Positions 54,416-63,800 of a stretch of 64,000 nucleotides of DNA are shown here, piece by piece (positions within the stretch are counted from its first letter, which is position 1; each line of letters starts with the position of its first letter). Both the position numbers and the translations under genes were made by a program. Below the pieces are notes generated by a model. It had not been told where the DNA came from. It worked only from the letters and a program-made list of their open reading frames with translations, and did not search any database. Location of the stretch: positions 868,001 through 932,000 of the forward strand of contig CP053915.1 in assembly GCA_021496925.1 (NCBI GenBank), written 5' to 3'. The stretch comes from Acidovorax sp. YS12 (lineage in GTDB: Bacteria; Pseudomonadota; Gammaproteobacteria; Burkholderiales; Burkholderiaceae_C).

Positions 54416-54458
54416 GTCAGTCTACGGGTGCGGCCGAGGCGATTTGTGCAACAAAGCC
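54416..54458 (-). mobile_element. End remnant of an IS5 type A element
   Basis: Read on the minus strand from 54458, GGCTTTGTTGCACAAATCGC and the following bases match the left end of the element at 48252 over 43 bp with about three differences, stopping at the GTCA duplication of the type B insertion. The rest of this copy is missing. Confidence 0.75.
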
Positions 54459-54563
54459 GATTTAAAACCAAATTTCTCGCAAACAATAGCATTCCGCAAA
54501 TTAACCCAAGACGAGAATATATTTCCCTGATTTGAGCTTCGGAACTTTCTAATTTTTTGACAC

Positions 54564-55295
54564 TTACGCAATCGCCGAGAAGTCAAATTCAGGATGAAGG
54601 CCATCGTTATAGCGCCATTTCTTTCCCGACATGAAAACTTCATCTCCGAAGTGTTGATGTATTGAAATTCGCACCTCTTCCGGGACTTGATCAGTTAATA
54701 ACTCTGTTGCCTGAAGCCAATAAAAATCATCGGCCAGCTGCTCAATATGGTGAAACGGAGCACTCTCAATTTTCTCTCTTCCGAAAAAATCAATGTAAGG
54801 CTTACCATAGATAGACACATTCGGAATTTCAGGAAGACGTACGCTGAGGTTGAACGGGGTGTCCCAGCCAGCAAACTCCATGCTTCGAATGTCGCCATAC
54901 ACAATATTTACCACGGGCGCCAACTTTTTTATTAACGCCAAAAAATCCACTAGTACATCTGGTTTCTTGTCAAACGCATTTCGCAACAGAAAGCCGCCAA
55001 CAAATGGAAATGAAGGCGGATTTGACCTATTCCACTGAACCTGGTACTCGCAGTTTCTGCCGGCCCTAAGTACAAGGCTTCCAGCCTCAGTATGCTTGCC
55101 GGTCTGAGAAATAAATTTTACTGGCTCATCAAAATCTGCAAGCAGACTAACTCCTTCGAAAGGCCCAAACTTAGACGGACGAATGCTGCCTGATACGCCA
55201 CAGATGGTTTGCACAATTTTCCTCGCCAGCGATGGGTTCGAAAAATCGCTAGTTGAAATCAACGAGAATGCAATGCCTGGAACTAAATTATTCAT
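54564..55295 (-). CDS. Probable immunity protein for the PD-(D/E)XK-like tip, family not recognised
   Basis: 243 residues, AT-rich, starting MNNLVPGIAFSLISTSDFSN. Mixed alpha/beta pattern with VDFLALIKKLAPVVNIVYGD, then RLPEIPNVSIYGKPYIDFFG and HFGDEVFMSGKKWRYNDGLH near the end. I cannot name the family. Its ATG overlaps the stop of the toxin-tip fragment (ATGA, 55292-55295), the tightest possible toxin-immunity coupling, which makes immunity to that tip the likely role. Confidence 0.65.
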   Translation of the reverse strand: MNNLVPGIAFSLISTSDFSNPSLARKIVQTICGVSGSIRPSKFGPFEGVSLLADFDEPVKFISQTGKHTEAGSLVLRAGRNCEYQVQWNRSNPPSFPFVGGFLLRNAFDKKPDVLVDFLALIKKLAPVVNIVYGDIRSMEFAGWDTPFNLSVRLPEIPNVSIYGKPYIDFFGREKIESAPFHHIEQLADDFYWLQATELLTDQVPEEVRISIHQHFGDEVFMSGKKWRYNDGLHPEFDFSAIA

Positions 55296-55669
55296 GGGAC
55301 TCCAATCTGTTTTATTTGCACACCGCGTTGCCGTGCGTAGTTCAGCAAGCTTGGGTTAATCGGTGTTGTGCCCTCTGGGGTGTAGTAGATCAGGGTTTTG
55401 CTCTTGGTTGTTGTCGACCACTCAACTAAACCCCGTGCCTGCAAATCGAATGGAATCGAAGTACCTGTCTTGGCATCTGCATAGGCAGCCACTTGGCCCT
55501 TTTGCGTATAGATCGTGTAATCAGGCTTGACGTATTTCTTACGAATGAAAGGGACTTCCCCGTCCCAAGCGCAGCGCGCATTTGCGCAGAACGGCAACCA
55601 AGTGCCACGATGGGAAGTGCAATCTCTCATCAACACGCTTGTTTTATGGAAGGGGAAGTCCATGACCAT
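55292..55669 (-). pseudogene. Rhs toxin tip with PD-(D/E)XK-like nuclease pattern, 5' part removed by IS110-type insertion
   Basis: About 100 residues of genuine tip (from around GEVPFIRKKYVKPD) followed by DYTIYTQKGQVAAYADAKTG, QARGLVEWSTTTKSKTLIYY and TPEGTTPINPSLLNYA. The PD...(D)AK arrangement with a following Q is the pattern of restriction-endonuclease-fold toxins (Tox-REase type). The beginning of the frame runs into the left end of the IS1111-group element, so the Rhs core is gone. The coupled immunity gene follows. Catalytic residues look present, but the tip has no delivery protein. Confidence 0.6.
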
Positions 55670-56690
55670 CGTAACCGTAGGAATCGACCTGGCAAAGAAC
55701 GTCTTCGCCGTTCACGGTGTGGATGCAGCAGGTAAGCCCGCGCTGGTGCGCCCCAGCGTGGCCCGAGACAAACTGCTGGAACTCATCGCCGCCTTGCCCC
55801 CGTGCCTCATCGGCATGGAAGCGTGCTCCGGCGCACACCACTGGGCCAGGGAATTCGACAAGCTCGGCCACACCGTGCGCCTGATGGCCCCCAAGTTCGT
55901 CGCCCCCTACCGCCTCTCGGGCAAACGAGGCAAGAACGATGCCGCCGACGCTGCGGCGATCTGCGAAGCTGTCACCCGGCCCCAAATGCGCTTCGTGCCC
56001 CTCAAGACCATTGAACAACAAGGCCAGTTGATGGTGCACCGCGCCCGCCAGGGCTTCGTGGAGCAGCGCACCGCCACCCTCAACCGCATCCGGGGCCTGC
56101 TGTCGGAACTGGGCATCGTGCTGCCCCTGAAGGCCGCCACCGTGCGGCGCGAAGCATTGGCCCACCTCGAAGACCTGCCCGGCTGGGCCAACACCGTCAT
56201 CGGCGACCTGCTCAGTGAAGTCACCGGGCTGGATGAACGCATCGCCGAATACGACCGCCACATTGCCTTCATGGCCCGCCACAACACGCAGGCACGGCAG
56301 TTGATGCAACTGAGCGGCATAGGCCAGACCACCGCCATGGCCCTCATCAGCACCGTGGGCAACGGCCACGACTTCGCCTGCGGGCGCAGCTTCAGCGCCT
56401 GGCTGGGCCTGGTGCCCGGGCAATACAGCTCGGGCGGCAAACAGCGCCTGGGGCGCATCACCAAGGCAGGAGACGCCTACCTGCGCAGCCTGCTCGTGAT
56501 GGGAGCGCGGGCCGTGCTGGCTGCCGCCATGAACCCCCGAGCGCCCAAGCAAGACAGCCTCAGCCGCTGGGCACGCAGCCTGGCCGAGCGCCGGGGCTAC
56601 TGGCGCGCGGTGGTGGCGATAGCGGCCAAGAACGCACGCATGTGCTGGGCCGTGCTGCAAAGGGGGGAGAACTTCAAGATGCCCGCCTGA
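55662..56690 (+). CDS. IS110-family (IS1111 group) DEDD transposase
   Basis: 342 residues. The RuvC-like DEDD domain starts VTVGIDLAKNVFAVHGVDAA (first Asp), followed by LIGMEACSGAHHWA (Glu) and GKRGKNDAADAAAICEA (two Asp). The C-terminal Transposase_20 domain has LMQLSGIGQTTAMALISTVG and the conserved serine region FSAWLGLVPGQYSSGGKQRL. The start at 55662 (MTIVTVGID) is preceded by GGAAGGGGAAG. The frame is intact. These enzymes are guided by a structured RNA made from the element's own noncoding end. Confidence 0.93.
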   Translation: MTIVTVGIDLAKNVFAVHGVDAAGKPALVRPSVARDKLLELIAALPPCLIGMEACSGAHHWAREFDKLGHTVRLMAPKFVAPYRLSGKRGKNDAADAAAICEAVTRPQMRFVPLKTIEQQGQLMVHRARQGFVEQRTATLNRIRGLLSELGIVLPLKAATVRREALAHLEDLPGWANTVIGDLLSEVTGLDERIAEYDRHIAFMARHNTQARQLMQLSGIGQTTAMALISTVGNGHDFACGRSFSAWLGLVPGQYSSGGKQRLGRITKAGDAYLRSLLVMGARAVLAAAMNPRAPKQDSLSRWARSLAERRGYWRAVVAIAAKNARMCWAVLQRGENFKMPA

Positions 56691-57110
56691 GCCGATCAGG
56701 CCAGGCAAGACAAACAACGCAAGCAAGACAAGCCCAACAGATCAGGAATCCGCCGCGTGAAGGCAGTCGTTGATGTGCAAAAGGTTGGACCTGCGCCGGG
56801 GAATGCTCGGTTAACTGGAGGGGAGCCATGGGAGAGATCCCAAGACCCGACTAACGAATGGAGCCCCCGGCGCGCGTCTTTCATCAGGGTTTGCTGCCGA
56901 CACAGAAGGTAGCGCTAATGACCGTTTGTAGTCACGCCGTCCGCACCGTTTGCCAAGAAGCATCGACGCGCTGCACGCACAAGGCTGGGAACTGAGCTGA
57001 AACCGTTGAAGACCATGCCTGGGTCTATCGCTGCGCGATAAACCCAGGGAGAGGTATTGCTTGCGAATGTGGGGAAGCCCTTGTAGCAAGTTAAGGCCTC
57101 CCGATCTTCA
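56691..57110 (+). other. Noncoding right end of the IS1111-group element, candidate guide (seek/bridge) RNA region
   Basis: About 420 bp with no gene. It contains a strong hairpin CCTGGGT-C-TATCGC (57018-57031) with GCGATA-A-ACCCAGG (57035-57048) and further G/C-rich self-complementary segments around 56790-56890. Elements of the IS1111 group are known to encode their targeting RNA downstream of the transposase, so this is the expected place. The RNA borders and guide loops are not determined. From 57111 to 57270 there is only array scrap. Confidence 0.45.
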
Positions 57111-57270
57111 GGATGACGCCATTTGACTTTATGTGCTGTCATCACAGCCCGCCAGAGGGTTTTAGATTTGGGGCTACCCTAAATTTGGCATTCGCACAAA
57201 CCATAAAGGTTAATTTCAAAATACTCGTAAACCGCCGAAAAATTCCACAGTGGTGGACAACACAGTACAA

Positions 57271-57780
57271 TCAATTCTCCCAGAATTTATCTCCTTCAGC
57301 TTCGACAAATCTTTCAAGGAAAATCAGAAATGAAGCGGCAACAAAATTCCATTCATTTCTTTTATCGATTGGCAGCGCTACCAAGATAGATCCAAAATCT
57401 TCGGCACCCCTATCATTGCGGATCACCAGCAAATCCGAATCCCCAAGAAACCTACCAATAACAAGATCAGATTCCAAAAAATCTTCCGGGCGATTTGAGA
57501 AAACCCTCAATGATTCCGCCTTAGCCTTTTGCGCATCAAATATTTCAAGCCCCCATTGACCATATTCAGCATCTTTGAAAAGATTTGCAGCGCTAGCATG
57601 CCGCCAAAATTCAGCCAAATCAGGAGGTAAATTTTCAGAAAATCCCAACAGGAATTCCGAACGCACCGGGAAGAATTCGCAACAAAGCTGAAAAGGCACC
57701 GCTTCGCCACGATGGATTGCAGAATGCGCCTTTCCCCAGTTTACCTGAAGTTCATCAATTAAACTCGATATATTTTTCAT
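57271..57780 (-). CDS. SMI1/KNR4 (SUKH) family immunity protein for the HNH tip
   Basis: 169 residues from 57780 (MKNISSLIDELQVNWGKAHS). SUKH-like pattern: LPPDLAEFWRHASAANLFKD, EFLESDLVIGRFLGDSDLLV-like strands and a C-terminal FVAASFLIFLERFVEAEGDK. It overlaps the stop of the upstream Rhs gene by 4 bp (ATGA), so it is translated with the toxin it is expected to block, an HNH nuclease. It is AT-rich compared with the Rhs core. Confidence 0.82.
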   Translation of the reverse strand: MKNISSLIDELQVNWGKAHSAIHRGEAVPFQLCCEFFPVRSEFLLGFSENLPPDLAEFWRHASAANLFKDAEYGQWGLEIFDAQKAKAESLRVFSNRPEDFLESDLVIGRFLGDSDLLVIRNDRGAEDFGSILVALPIDKRNEWNFVAASFLIFLERFVEAEGDKFWEN

Positions 57781-60152
57781 AAACCACCAAATTCGCGCCA
57801 AAAGCTATTAAACAAGTTCTGATGAGTACTTCTCTCTACGGGAGCTAGATTCCAGAAATCATTTGTCCCACCAAACTCTCGTGGTTTGATGTGATGAATA
57901 TCATAGTTTTCCCATCCACCTCGTGGAGTCTCATAACCCCTTTTATACCAATCCGAAATAAATGCACCACGCTCTTTAGCGCCCCATAAAACACGTTGAT
58001 CTTTTGATACTACCCTCCCAACATCAAAGGGCATTGGAATATTTCTCCCGGTCCGAGGATCTATGATTTGCGGATATTGATTCAGCTTTCCAAGTATGCT
58101 GTCAACTGTGGGGTTTGAGGGAAAGCCAGTTGTTGTTTTCGCAGCATCCACTCCATTGCCCGCATTGGACACTGCTCCACAAACCCCACCCGGACAGGTA
58201 TTGCACGGCCCCACGTTGTGCACCCAGGCCCCAAACCCGCCCACGAAGAAGGTGTGCCCCTTCTCCACCGTCAGGTTGTAGGTCGTGCCTTGCGGTGATT
58301 CCAGGCTCAGGGCTCGCACGCGCAGGTGCGTTCGCGTAGCCAGCGACACCAGTTCATCCCCGGCTTGCAGTTCCTCCACGCTCACGAAGCCGCGCCCCGG
58401 CACGTAGAACGGGTGGCCCGGCGTGACCAGCAGGTCTTCAGTGCTTTCTTCCCCCTCCTGCCCCGGCTGGATTTGCTCCACGCTCAGGCGCAGGATCGGT
58501 CGGTCGTCACGGATGTGGGTCGCAGTCACCGCCGCCAGGAAGGCCGCTCCCGTGCCGTCTTCCAGGCGTGTCCAGACCCGATCACCCACCCGAATGGTTT
58601 CGATGGGACGCTCTCCCGCTTCTGTGGCGACCATGGTGCCGGGCGCAAAGCAGCAGGGGTCGCTGAACTCGGGCCGCGCTGTCTTGCCCGTTGGCTGCGC
58701 TTTCGCCACGGTGTTGAGTCCATCGCCTTCGGCGGCCATCTTGGGCGTTGCATCGCCCGCCTGCACGCGCACCGGCGGAGGCTCCAGTTCTGGCGTTTTC
58801 GCCCCCAGCACCGGGTCGGCTGCTCGCAGTTCCTGCGCCAGCGCCTGGGCTGCCACCCGGCCCTTGGCAGCGTTGTTACCCGCCGCGGCCAGTCCTTTGT
58901 CCGCCAGGCTGACTGCACCCTTGGCCGCTTGCGGCAGCGCTGCGATCGCCAGCGCTATTTCGCCCGCGTAGTTGCCCCGCAGCATGGCCGCCGTGAAGGT
59001 GTTGCCCGCTGCGTCTTCGGCGTGTGCCTTGTCGTCTATGTTGACAATCGCCTGCTTGACTACCGCCGGGATCTTGTCGGCGTTGTCGATGAGGCCGTTG
59101 ATGACGTCCAGGCGCTGGCTGTTGCGTTGCCGCGCGGCTTGGCTACCGAATAGGTCCAGGTAGCCGTCGGCAACGAACTTGACGGCCTCCATCGTGCCTT
59201 CGGCGAACTTGAGCGTTGTCAGCCCGATGCTGCCGACGACGCCGCCGCTGGCCTTGATGCTGCAGTCGCGCAGGTCATCGCATTTGCCGTTGGGGTCGGT
59301 GTACCGGTAGGGGTTGTACCGCCCGTACTGGTAGGCCCCCCAGGTGATGGGCAGGGTGGCCTCGCCCTCGACCGGGTCCCGGCTCACGAATTGCCCGCTG
59401 GCCGGGTCGTAGTAGCGTGCCCGTGCGTACAGCAGGCCTGTTTCGGGGTCTGCGTAGTAGCTGCCGAAGGCGTTGCCGTTGCTTCTGAGCCCCGCGCCCG
59501 CGTTGCCGCTGGCTTCGCTGTCAATCAGCCCGTAGGGGCTGTGGATGAGCAGGCTGTCGGCCTTGGCTGCCCCTGCTTCGCTGAGCACGGTGGCGATGAC
59601 CGTGCCCTGGCTGTCGGCGTGCAGTTGCGTGGTGCTGCTGGCGCTGCCTACGCCGTTGGCGTAGGTGGTGCGGTTGAACAGGATGGGGGCAGCGTTGCCG
59701 CTTGGTATTGCCGCGTCGGTGTCGCTGCGCAATGTCTGGACGGTGTTGTTCGCGCCCGTCACTTCGTAGCTGCGCCGCGCGTGCAGGCCGTCCCATTGGA
59801 TGCGTTCGTAGGCCAGCGCGGTGTTGGCTGCGCCGCTGCCTTGCGCGGCGTTGTCCAGGCCGGCGTCGCCGAGGATTTTTTCCGCGCGCAGGTTGTCCGC
59901 GTTGTAGCGGTAGCTGGCCAGCAGTTGCGGGGTGCCGCCTGTGCCCTGCTCTACCTTGACGAGCTGGTCCTGGGCGTTCCAGTGGTAGCGCGTGGTTTGG
60001 CTGTTGGCGCCCTGGGTTTGCGTTTGCGTCAGGCGGTTGCCGTTGGCGTCGTAGGTGTAGCTGTGGACCACGCCTGGGAACACCGATAGCCACAAGAAGC
60101 AAAGCAGGCTAAACAGGGAGAAGAAGCAATGGGCCGTTCGGGATGCGGGCAT
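57777..60152 (-). CDS. Shortened Rhs protein with Hint domain and HNH nuclease tip
   Basis: 791 residues. A signal-peptide-like start (MPASRTAHCFFSLFSLLCFL, then WLSVFPGVVHS) joins abruptly to the last few YD repeats (YTYDANGNRLTQ) and the RHS core end (YYADPETGLLYARARYYDPA, DPNGKC). A pretoxin part follows, then a Hint autoprocessing domain from Cys500/501 (CCFAPGTMVATEAGERPIE) to WVHN near residue 645. The tip ends in an HNH motif (YDIHHIKPREFGGTNDFWNL, His753/754). Normal Rhs proteins have ~1400 residues, so most of the shell is missing. I chose 60152 for the signal peptide and a GAGGGGG 11 bases upstream; a start at 60221 is possible. The SUKH immunity gene follows. Confidence 0.82.
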   Translation of the reverse strand: MPASRTAHCFFSLFSLLCFLWLSVFPGVVHSYTYDANGNRLTQTQTQGANSQTTRYHWNAQDQLVKVEQGTGGTPQLLASYRYNADNLRAEKILGDAGLDNAAQGSGAANTALAYERIQWDGLHARRSYEVTGANNTVQTLRSDTDAAIPSGNAAPILFNRTTYANGVGSASSTTQLHADSQGTVIATVLSEAGAAKADSLLIHSPYGLIDSEASGNAGAGLRSNGNAFGSYYADPETGLLYARARYYDPASGQFVSRDPVEGEATLPITWGAYQYGRYNPYRYTDPNGKCDDLRDCSIKASGGVVGSIGLTTLKFAEGTMEAVKFVADGYLDLFGSQAARQRNSQRLDVINGLIDNADKIPAVVKQAIVNIDDKAHAEDAAGNTFTAAMLRGNYAGEIALAIAALPQAAKGAVSLADKGLAAAGNNAAKGRVAAQALAQELRAADPVLGAKTPELEPPPVRVQAGDATPKMAAEGDGLNTVAKAQPTGKTARPEFSDPCCFAPGTMVATEAGERPIETIRVGDRVWTRLEDGTGAAFLAAVTATHIRDDRPILRLSVEQIQPGQEGEESTEDLLVTPGHPFYVPGRGFVSVEELQAGDELVSLATRTHLRVRALSLESPQGTTYNLTVEKGHTFFVGGFGAWVHNVGPCNTCPGGVCGAVSNAGNGVDAAKTTTGFPSNPTVDSILGKLNQYPQIIDPRTGRNIPMPFDVGRVVSKDQRVLWGAKERGAFISDWYKRGYETPRGGWENYDIHHIKPREFGGTNDFWNLAPVERSTHQNLFNSFWREFGGL
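58167..60063 (-). repeat. Rhs core/Hint direct repeat, copy 1
   Basis: About 1.9 kb nearly identical to 61347-63243 at an offset of exactly 3180 bp; I noted only a handful of base differences (for example near 59501, 59893, 59941 and 60019). It starts just after the Hint WVHN motif, where the tips diverge, and ends within SYTYDANGNRL. Confidence 0.95.
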
Positions 60153-60275
60153 GGAGGACGCAGCCCCCTCGCGCAGCGTCAAGGATGGATGGGGTGGAAG
60201 GGCTTTGGCTTCACGAGCCATTGGGGCGGTGGTGGAGGATGCGCTTGTGTTGCGAGGGTTTTGAGTGTTTTAAGG

Positions 60276-60310
60276 CTCTAGCGCTTATGGGGCAAGCGCT
60301 GGCAGCTATC
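60276..60310. repeat. AGCTGC..GCGCTT dispersed intergenic repeat, copy 7
   Basis: CTCTAGCGCTTATGGGGCAA followed by GCGCTGGCAGCTATC, similar to copies 1 and 4. It lies upstream of the shortened Rhs gene. The following ~130 bp (60311-60443) are the conserved array scrap also seen near 49.6 kb. Confidence 0.55.
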
Positions 60311-60443
60311 ATTAATATAGCAATTTGCGGACCGGTGGGTTTTGAAGATACAACTTGACCCGATGTGCTATGACCAATTCGCTGCAGCACTCTCCATATT
60401 TATCAAAATAGCGGGGTTGCAGTTCGGATTTGAGACCATCCTA

Positions 60444-60887
60444 TCAGATTCTATCGTTTTCCTCCTCATTAGCCAAGTAAGCGAGAAAATCACCATAACT
60501 CTTCCACACCTCGGGTTTATTGATCAATTCACCCTTTCCTAATTTAGGTGCATCTATTGCATCACACCAAACTACCTCACCATTACTACAATCAAGAACC
60601 AGTAAACTTTCCGGAGGCTCTCCAAGAACAAGAAAATTTTCAGGCAATCCAATACTTTCTCTCAGTCGCCTAGTCTCACTCAACACATTAGTCTTTGGGC
60701 TATGAGCAATTGCATGCAATGGCATAACAGCAATGCCACTACCATTAAAAAATTCAGCGGCCAACAAGAAATCCTGGGGAAGGGATATTGGAAGCTCTTG
60801 TTCCAATTCGCGCAAATAAACACCGCTCACAGGACGTAGGCCATTCAATTTTTCATACAGTTGCTTCAGATGATTCACATCAAACAT
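60444..60887 (-). CDS. SMI1/KNR4 (SUKH) family immunity protein for the LHH tip
   Basis: 147 residues, MFDVNHLKQLYEKLNGLRPV, with the SUKH core LEQELPISLPQDFLLAAEFF and strands ENFLVLGEPPESLLVLDCSN and GEVVWCDAIDAPKLGKG. It begins 6 bp after the stop of the LHH-tipped Rhs gene on the same strand, so it is the cognate immunity gene by position. Its sequence is clearly different from the SUKH protein at 57271, as expected for a different toxin. Confidence 0.85.
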   Translation of the reverse strand: MFDVNHLKQLYEKLNGLRPVSGVYLRELEQELPISLPQDFLLAAEFFNGSGIAVMPLHAIAHSPKTNVLSETRRLRESIGLPENFLVLGEPPESLLVLDCSNGEVVWCDAIDAPKLGKGELINKPEVWKSYGDFLAYLANEEENDRI

Positions 60888-60893
60888 ATGATC

Positions 60894-63800
60894 TCACTTA
60901 TTTGGATTTTGCCAACGCCACTGCCAATACTCTCTCGTATCTACAGAGAAAGCACGACGATCAATTGAATAAACTGGATGCGGTGCATTTCGCCCGTAGA
61001 GACTGTGAAGTGCATCCTGCCCTGATTTACCAACTCCGTGATATCTTGTACTTGCCTCGGCAAGAGCGCCACGAGAATCTTGGCCAATATGATGAAGCGT
61101 AGCAAGACTTCCATCTGATAGTTCTGGTGCGAGGCCTTTTCTAGCTGCTTCAGCATTTGTTCTTCCAACAAAATCTGCTGGGCCGTCTTTACGCACCAAA
61201 CCCCAGTCAATATCATTTCGTTGAATAACCGAGTAGGTTTGACCTGTACCTCTGGGACGAGTAGCAGTCCAGTCAGCTCTCCTCGTAAAAACATCATTGT
61301 CCGCAAATGTCTTCCAAGAGCCTCCTTCCTTCGCCTGGCTCATATCAGAAACCACCCCACAAGCCCCACCAGGACAAGTATCACACGGCCCCACGTTGTG
61401 CACCCAGGTCCCAAACCCTCCCACGAAGAAGGTGTGCCCCTTCTCCACCGTCAGGTTGTAGGTCGTGCCTTGCGGTGATTCCAGGCTCAGGGCTCGCACG
61501 CGCAGGTGCGTTCGCGTAGCCAGCGACACCAGTTCATCCCCGGCTTGCAGTTCCTCCACGCTCACGAAGCCGCGCCCCGGCACGTAGAACGGGTGGCCCG
61601 GCGTGACCAGCAGGTCTTCAGTGCTTTCTTCCCCCTCCTGCCCCGGCTGGATTTGCTCCACGCTCAGGCGCAGGATCGGTCGGTCGTCACGGATGTGGGT
61701 CGCAGTCACCGCCGCCAGGAAGGCCGCTCCCGTGCCGTCTTCCAGGCGTGTCCAGACCCGATCACCCACCCGAATGGTTTCGATGGGACGCTCTCCCGCT
61801 TCTGTGGCGACCATGGTGCCGGGCGCAAAGCAGCAGGGGTCGCTGAACTCGGGCCGCGCTGTCTTGCCCGTTGGCTGCGCTTTCGCCACGGTGTTGAGTC
61901 CATCGCCTTCGGCGGCCATCTTGGGCGTTGCATCGCCCGCCTGCACGCGCACCGGCGGAGGCTCCAGTTCTGGCGTTTTCGCCCCCAGCACCGGGTCGGC
62001 TGCTCGCAGTTCCTGCGCCAGCGCCTGGGCTGCCACCCGGCCCTTGGCAGCGTTGTTACCCGCCGCGGCCAGTCCTTTGTCCGCCAGGCTGACTGCACCC
62101 TTGGCCGCTTGCGGCAGCGCTGCGATCGCCAGCGCTATTTCGCCCGCGTAGTTGCCCCGCAGCATGGCCGCCGTGAAGGTGTTGCCCGCTGCGTCTTCGG
62201 CGTGTGCCTTGTCGTCTATGTTGACAATCGCCTGCTTGACTACCGCCGGGATCTTGTCGGCGTTGTCGATGAGGCCGTTGATGACGTCCAGGCGCTGGCT
62301 GTTGCGTTGCCGCGCGGCTTGGCTACCGAATAGGTCCAGGTAGCCGTCGGCAACGAACTTGACGGCCTCCATCGTGCCTTCGGCGAACTTGAGCGTTGTC
62401 AGCCCGATGCTGCCGACGACGCCGCCGCTGGCCTTGATGCTGCAGTCGCGCAGGTCATCGCATTTGCCGTTGGGGTCGGTGTACCGGTAGGGGTTGTACC
62501 GCCCGTACTGGTAGGCCCCCCAGGTGATGGGCAGGGTGGCCTCGCCCTCGACCGGGTCCCGGCTCACGAATTGCCCGCTGGCCGGGTCGTAGTAGCGTGC
62601 CCGTGCGTACAGCAGGCCTGTTTCGGGGTCTGCGTAGTAGCTGCCGAAGGCGTTGCCGTTGCTTCTGAGCCCCGCGCCTGCGTTGCCGCTGGCTTCGCTG
62701 TCAATCAGCCCGTAGGGGCTGTGGATGAGCAGGCTGTCGGCCTTGGCTGCCCCTGCTTCGCTGAGCACGGTGGCGATGACCGTGCCCTGGCTGTCGGCGT
62801 GCAGTTGCGTGGTGCTGCTGGCGCTGCCTACGCCGTTGGCGTAGGTGGTGCGGTTGAACAGGATGGGGGCAGCGTTGCCGCTTGGTATTGCCGCGTCGGT
62901 GTCGCTGCGCAATGTCTGGACGGTGTTGTTCGCGCCCGTCACTTCGTAGCTGCGCCGCGCGTGCAGGCCGTCCCATTGGATGCGTTCGTAGGCCAGCGCG
63001 GTGTTGGCTGCGCCGCTGCCTTGCGCGGCGTTGTCCAGGCCGGCGTCGCCGAGGATTTTTTCCGCGCGCAGGTTATCCGCGTTGTAGCGGTAGCTGGCCA
63101 GCAGTTGCGGGGTGCCGCCTGCGCCCTGCTCTACCTTGACGAGCTGGTCCTGGGCGTTCCAGTGGTAGCGCGTGGTTTGGCTGTTGGCGCCCTGGGTTTC
63201 GGTTTGCGTCAGGCGGTTGCCGTTGGCGTCGTAGGTGTAGCTGATGGCGCGCGCGCCGCTGATGTGCGTGAGCTGGTCGCGTTCGTTGTAGCTGTAGGTT
63301 TGTGTGCCAATGGGTTCGGCCGCACGGGCTTCCAGGGCGTTGGGCGGGCCGGTGGCGCCTACCGTGGCGACCACGGTTTGCTGCAGGCGCCGCCCGCCCG
63401 CGTCGAGCTGCCAGGTGATGGTGCGCTCGGGTGTGGTGTGGCTTACGAGGCGGTCTTGCGCGTCGTAAGTCCAGCGCTCGGTGCGCGTGCGGCTGTGGCT
63501 GCCGGGGTTGGCGCCGCCGGGCAGTTGGGCGCTGAGCGTGGCGCTGCGGTTGGCCGCGCTGAGCGATTCGGTGCTGCTGCTGGCGGTGCGGTTGCCATTC
63601 GCGTCATATTCGTGGCTGCTGGCGCGGAGGGTGTTGCCTGCCCCAGCATGGGCTTGCGTGCTGCTGGTTTCCGTGGCCACGCGCCCTGCCTTGTCGTAGC
63701 TGGTGGCGGTGCTGCTGCCGTCGGGGTGGTCTATGCGGGTGATGCGGCTGGATTTGTCGTAGCCGATGCGCGTGAGGCCGCCTGCGCCGCTCTGGGCTGT

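Larger units (their letters stand above)
55610..57110 (+). mobile_element. IS110-family element, IS1111 group (ends approximate)
   Basis: Defined by its DEDD transposase and a long untranslated 3' region. The left end lies between about 55600 and 55655, where the toxin frame loses meaning. The right end is near 57110, where sequence similar to other parts of the Rhs array resumes. I could not resolve the subterminal repeats. The element makes no target duplication that I can see, as usual for IS110. Confidence 0.6.

Noticed and set aside
58167..63243. The repeated Rhs cores considered as a CRISPR or satellite array
   Set aside because: There are only two long copies, and they encode a protein core. 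No short regularly spaced repeats are present anywhere in the window.
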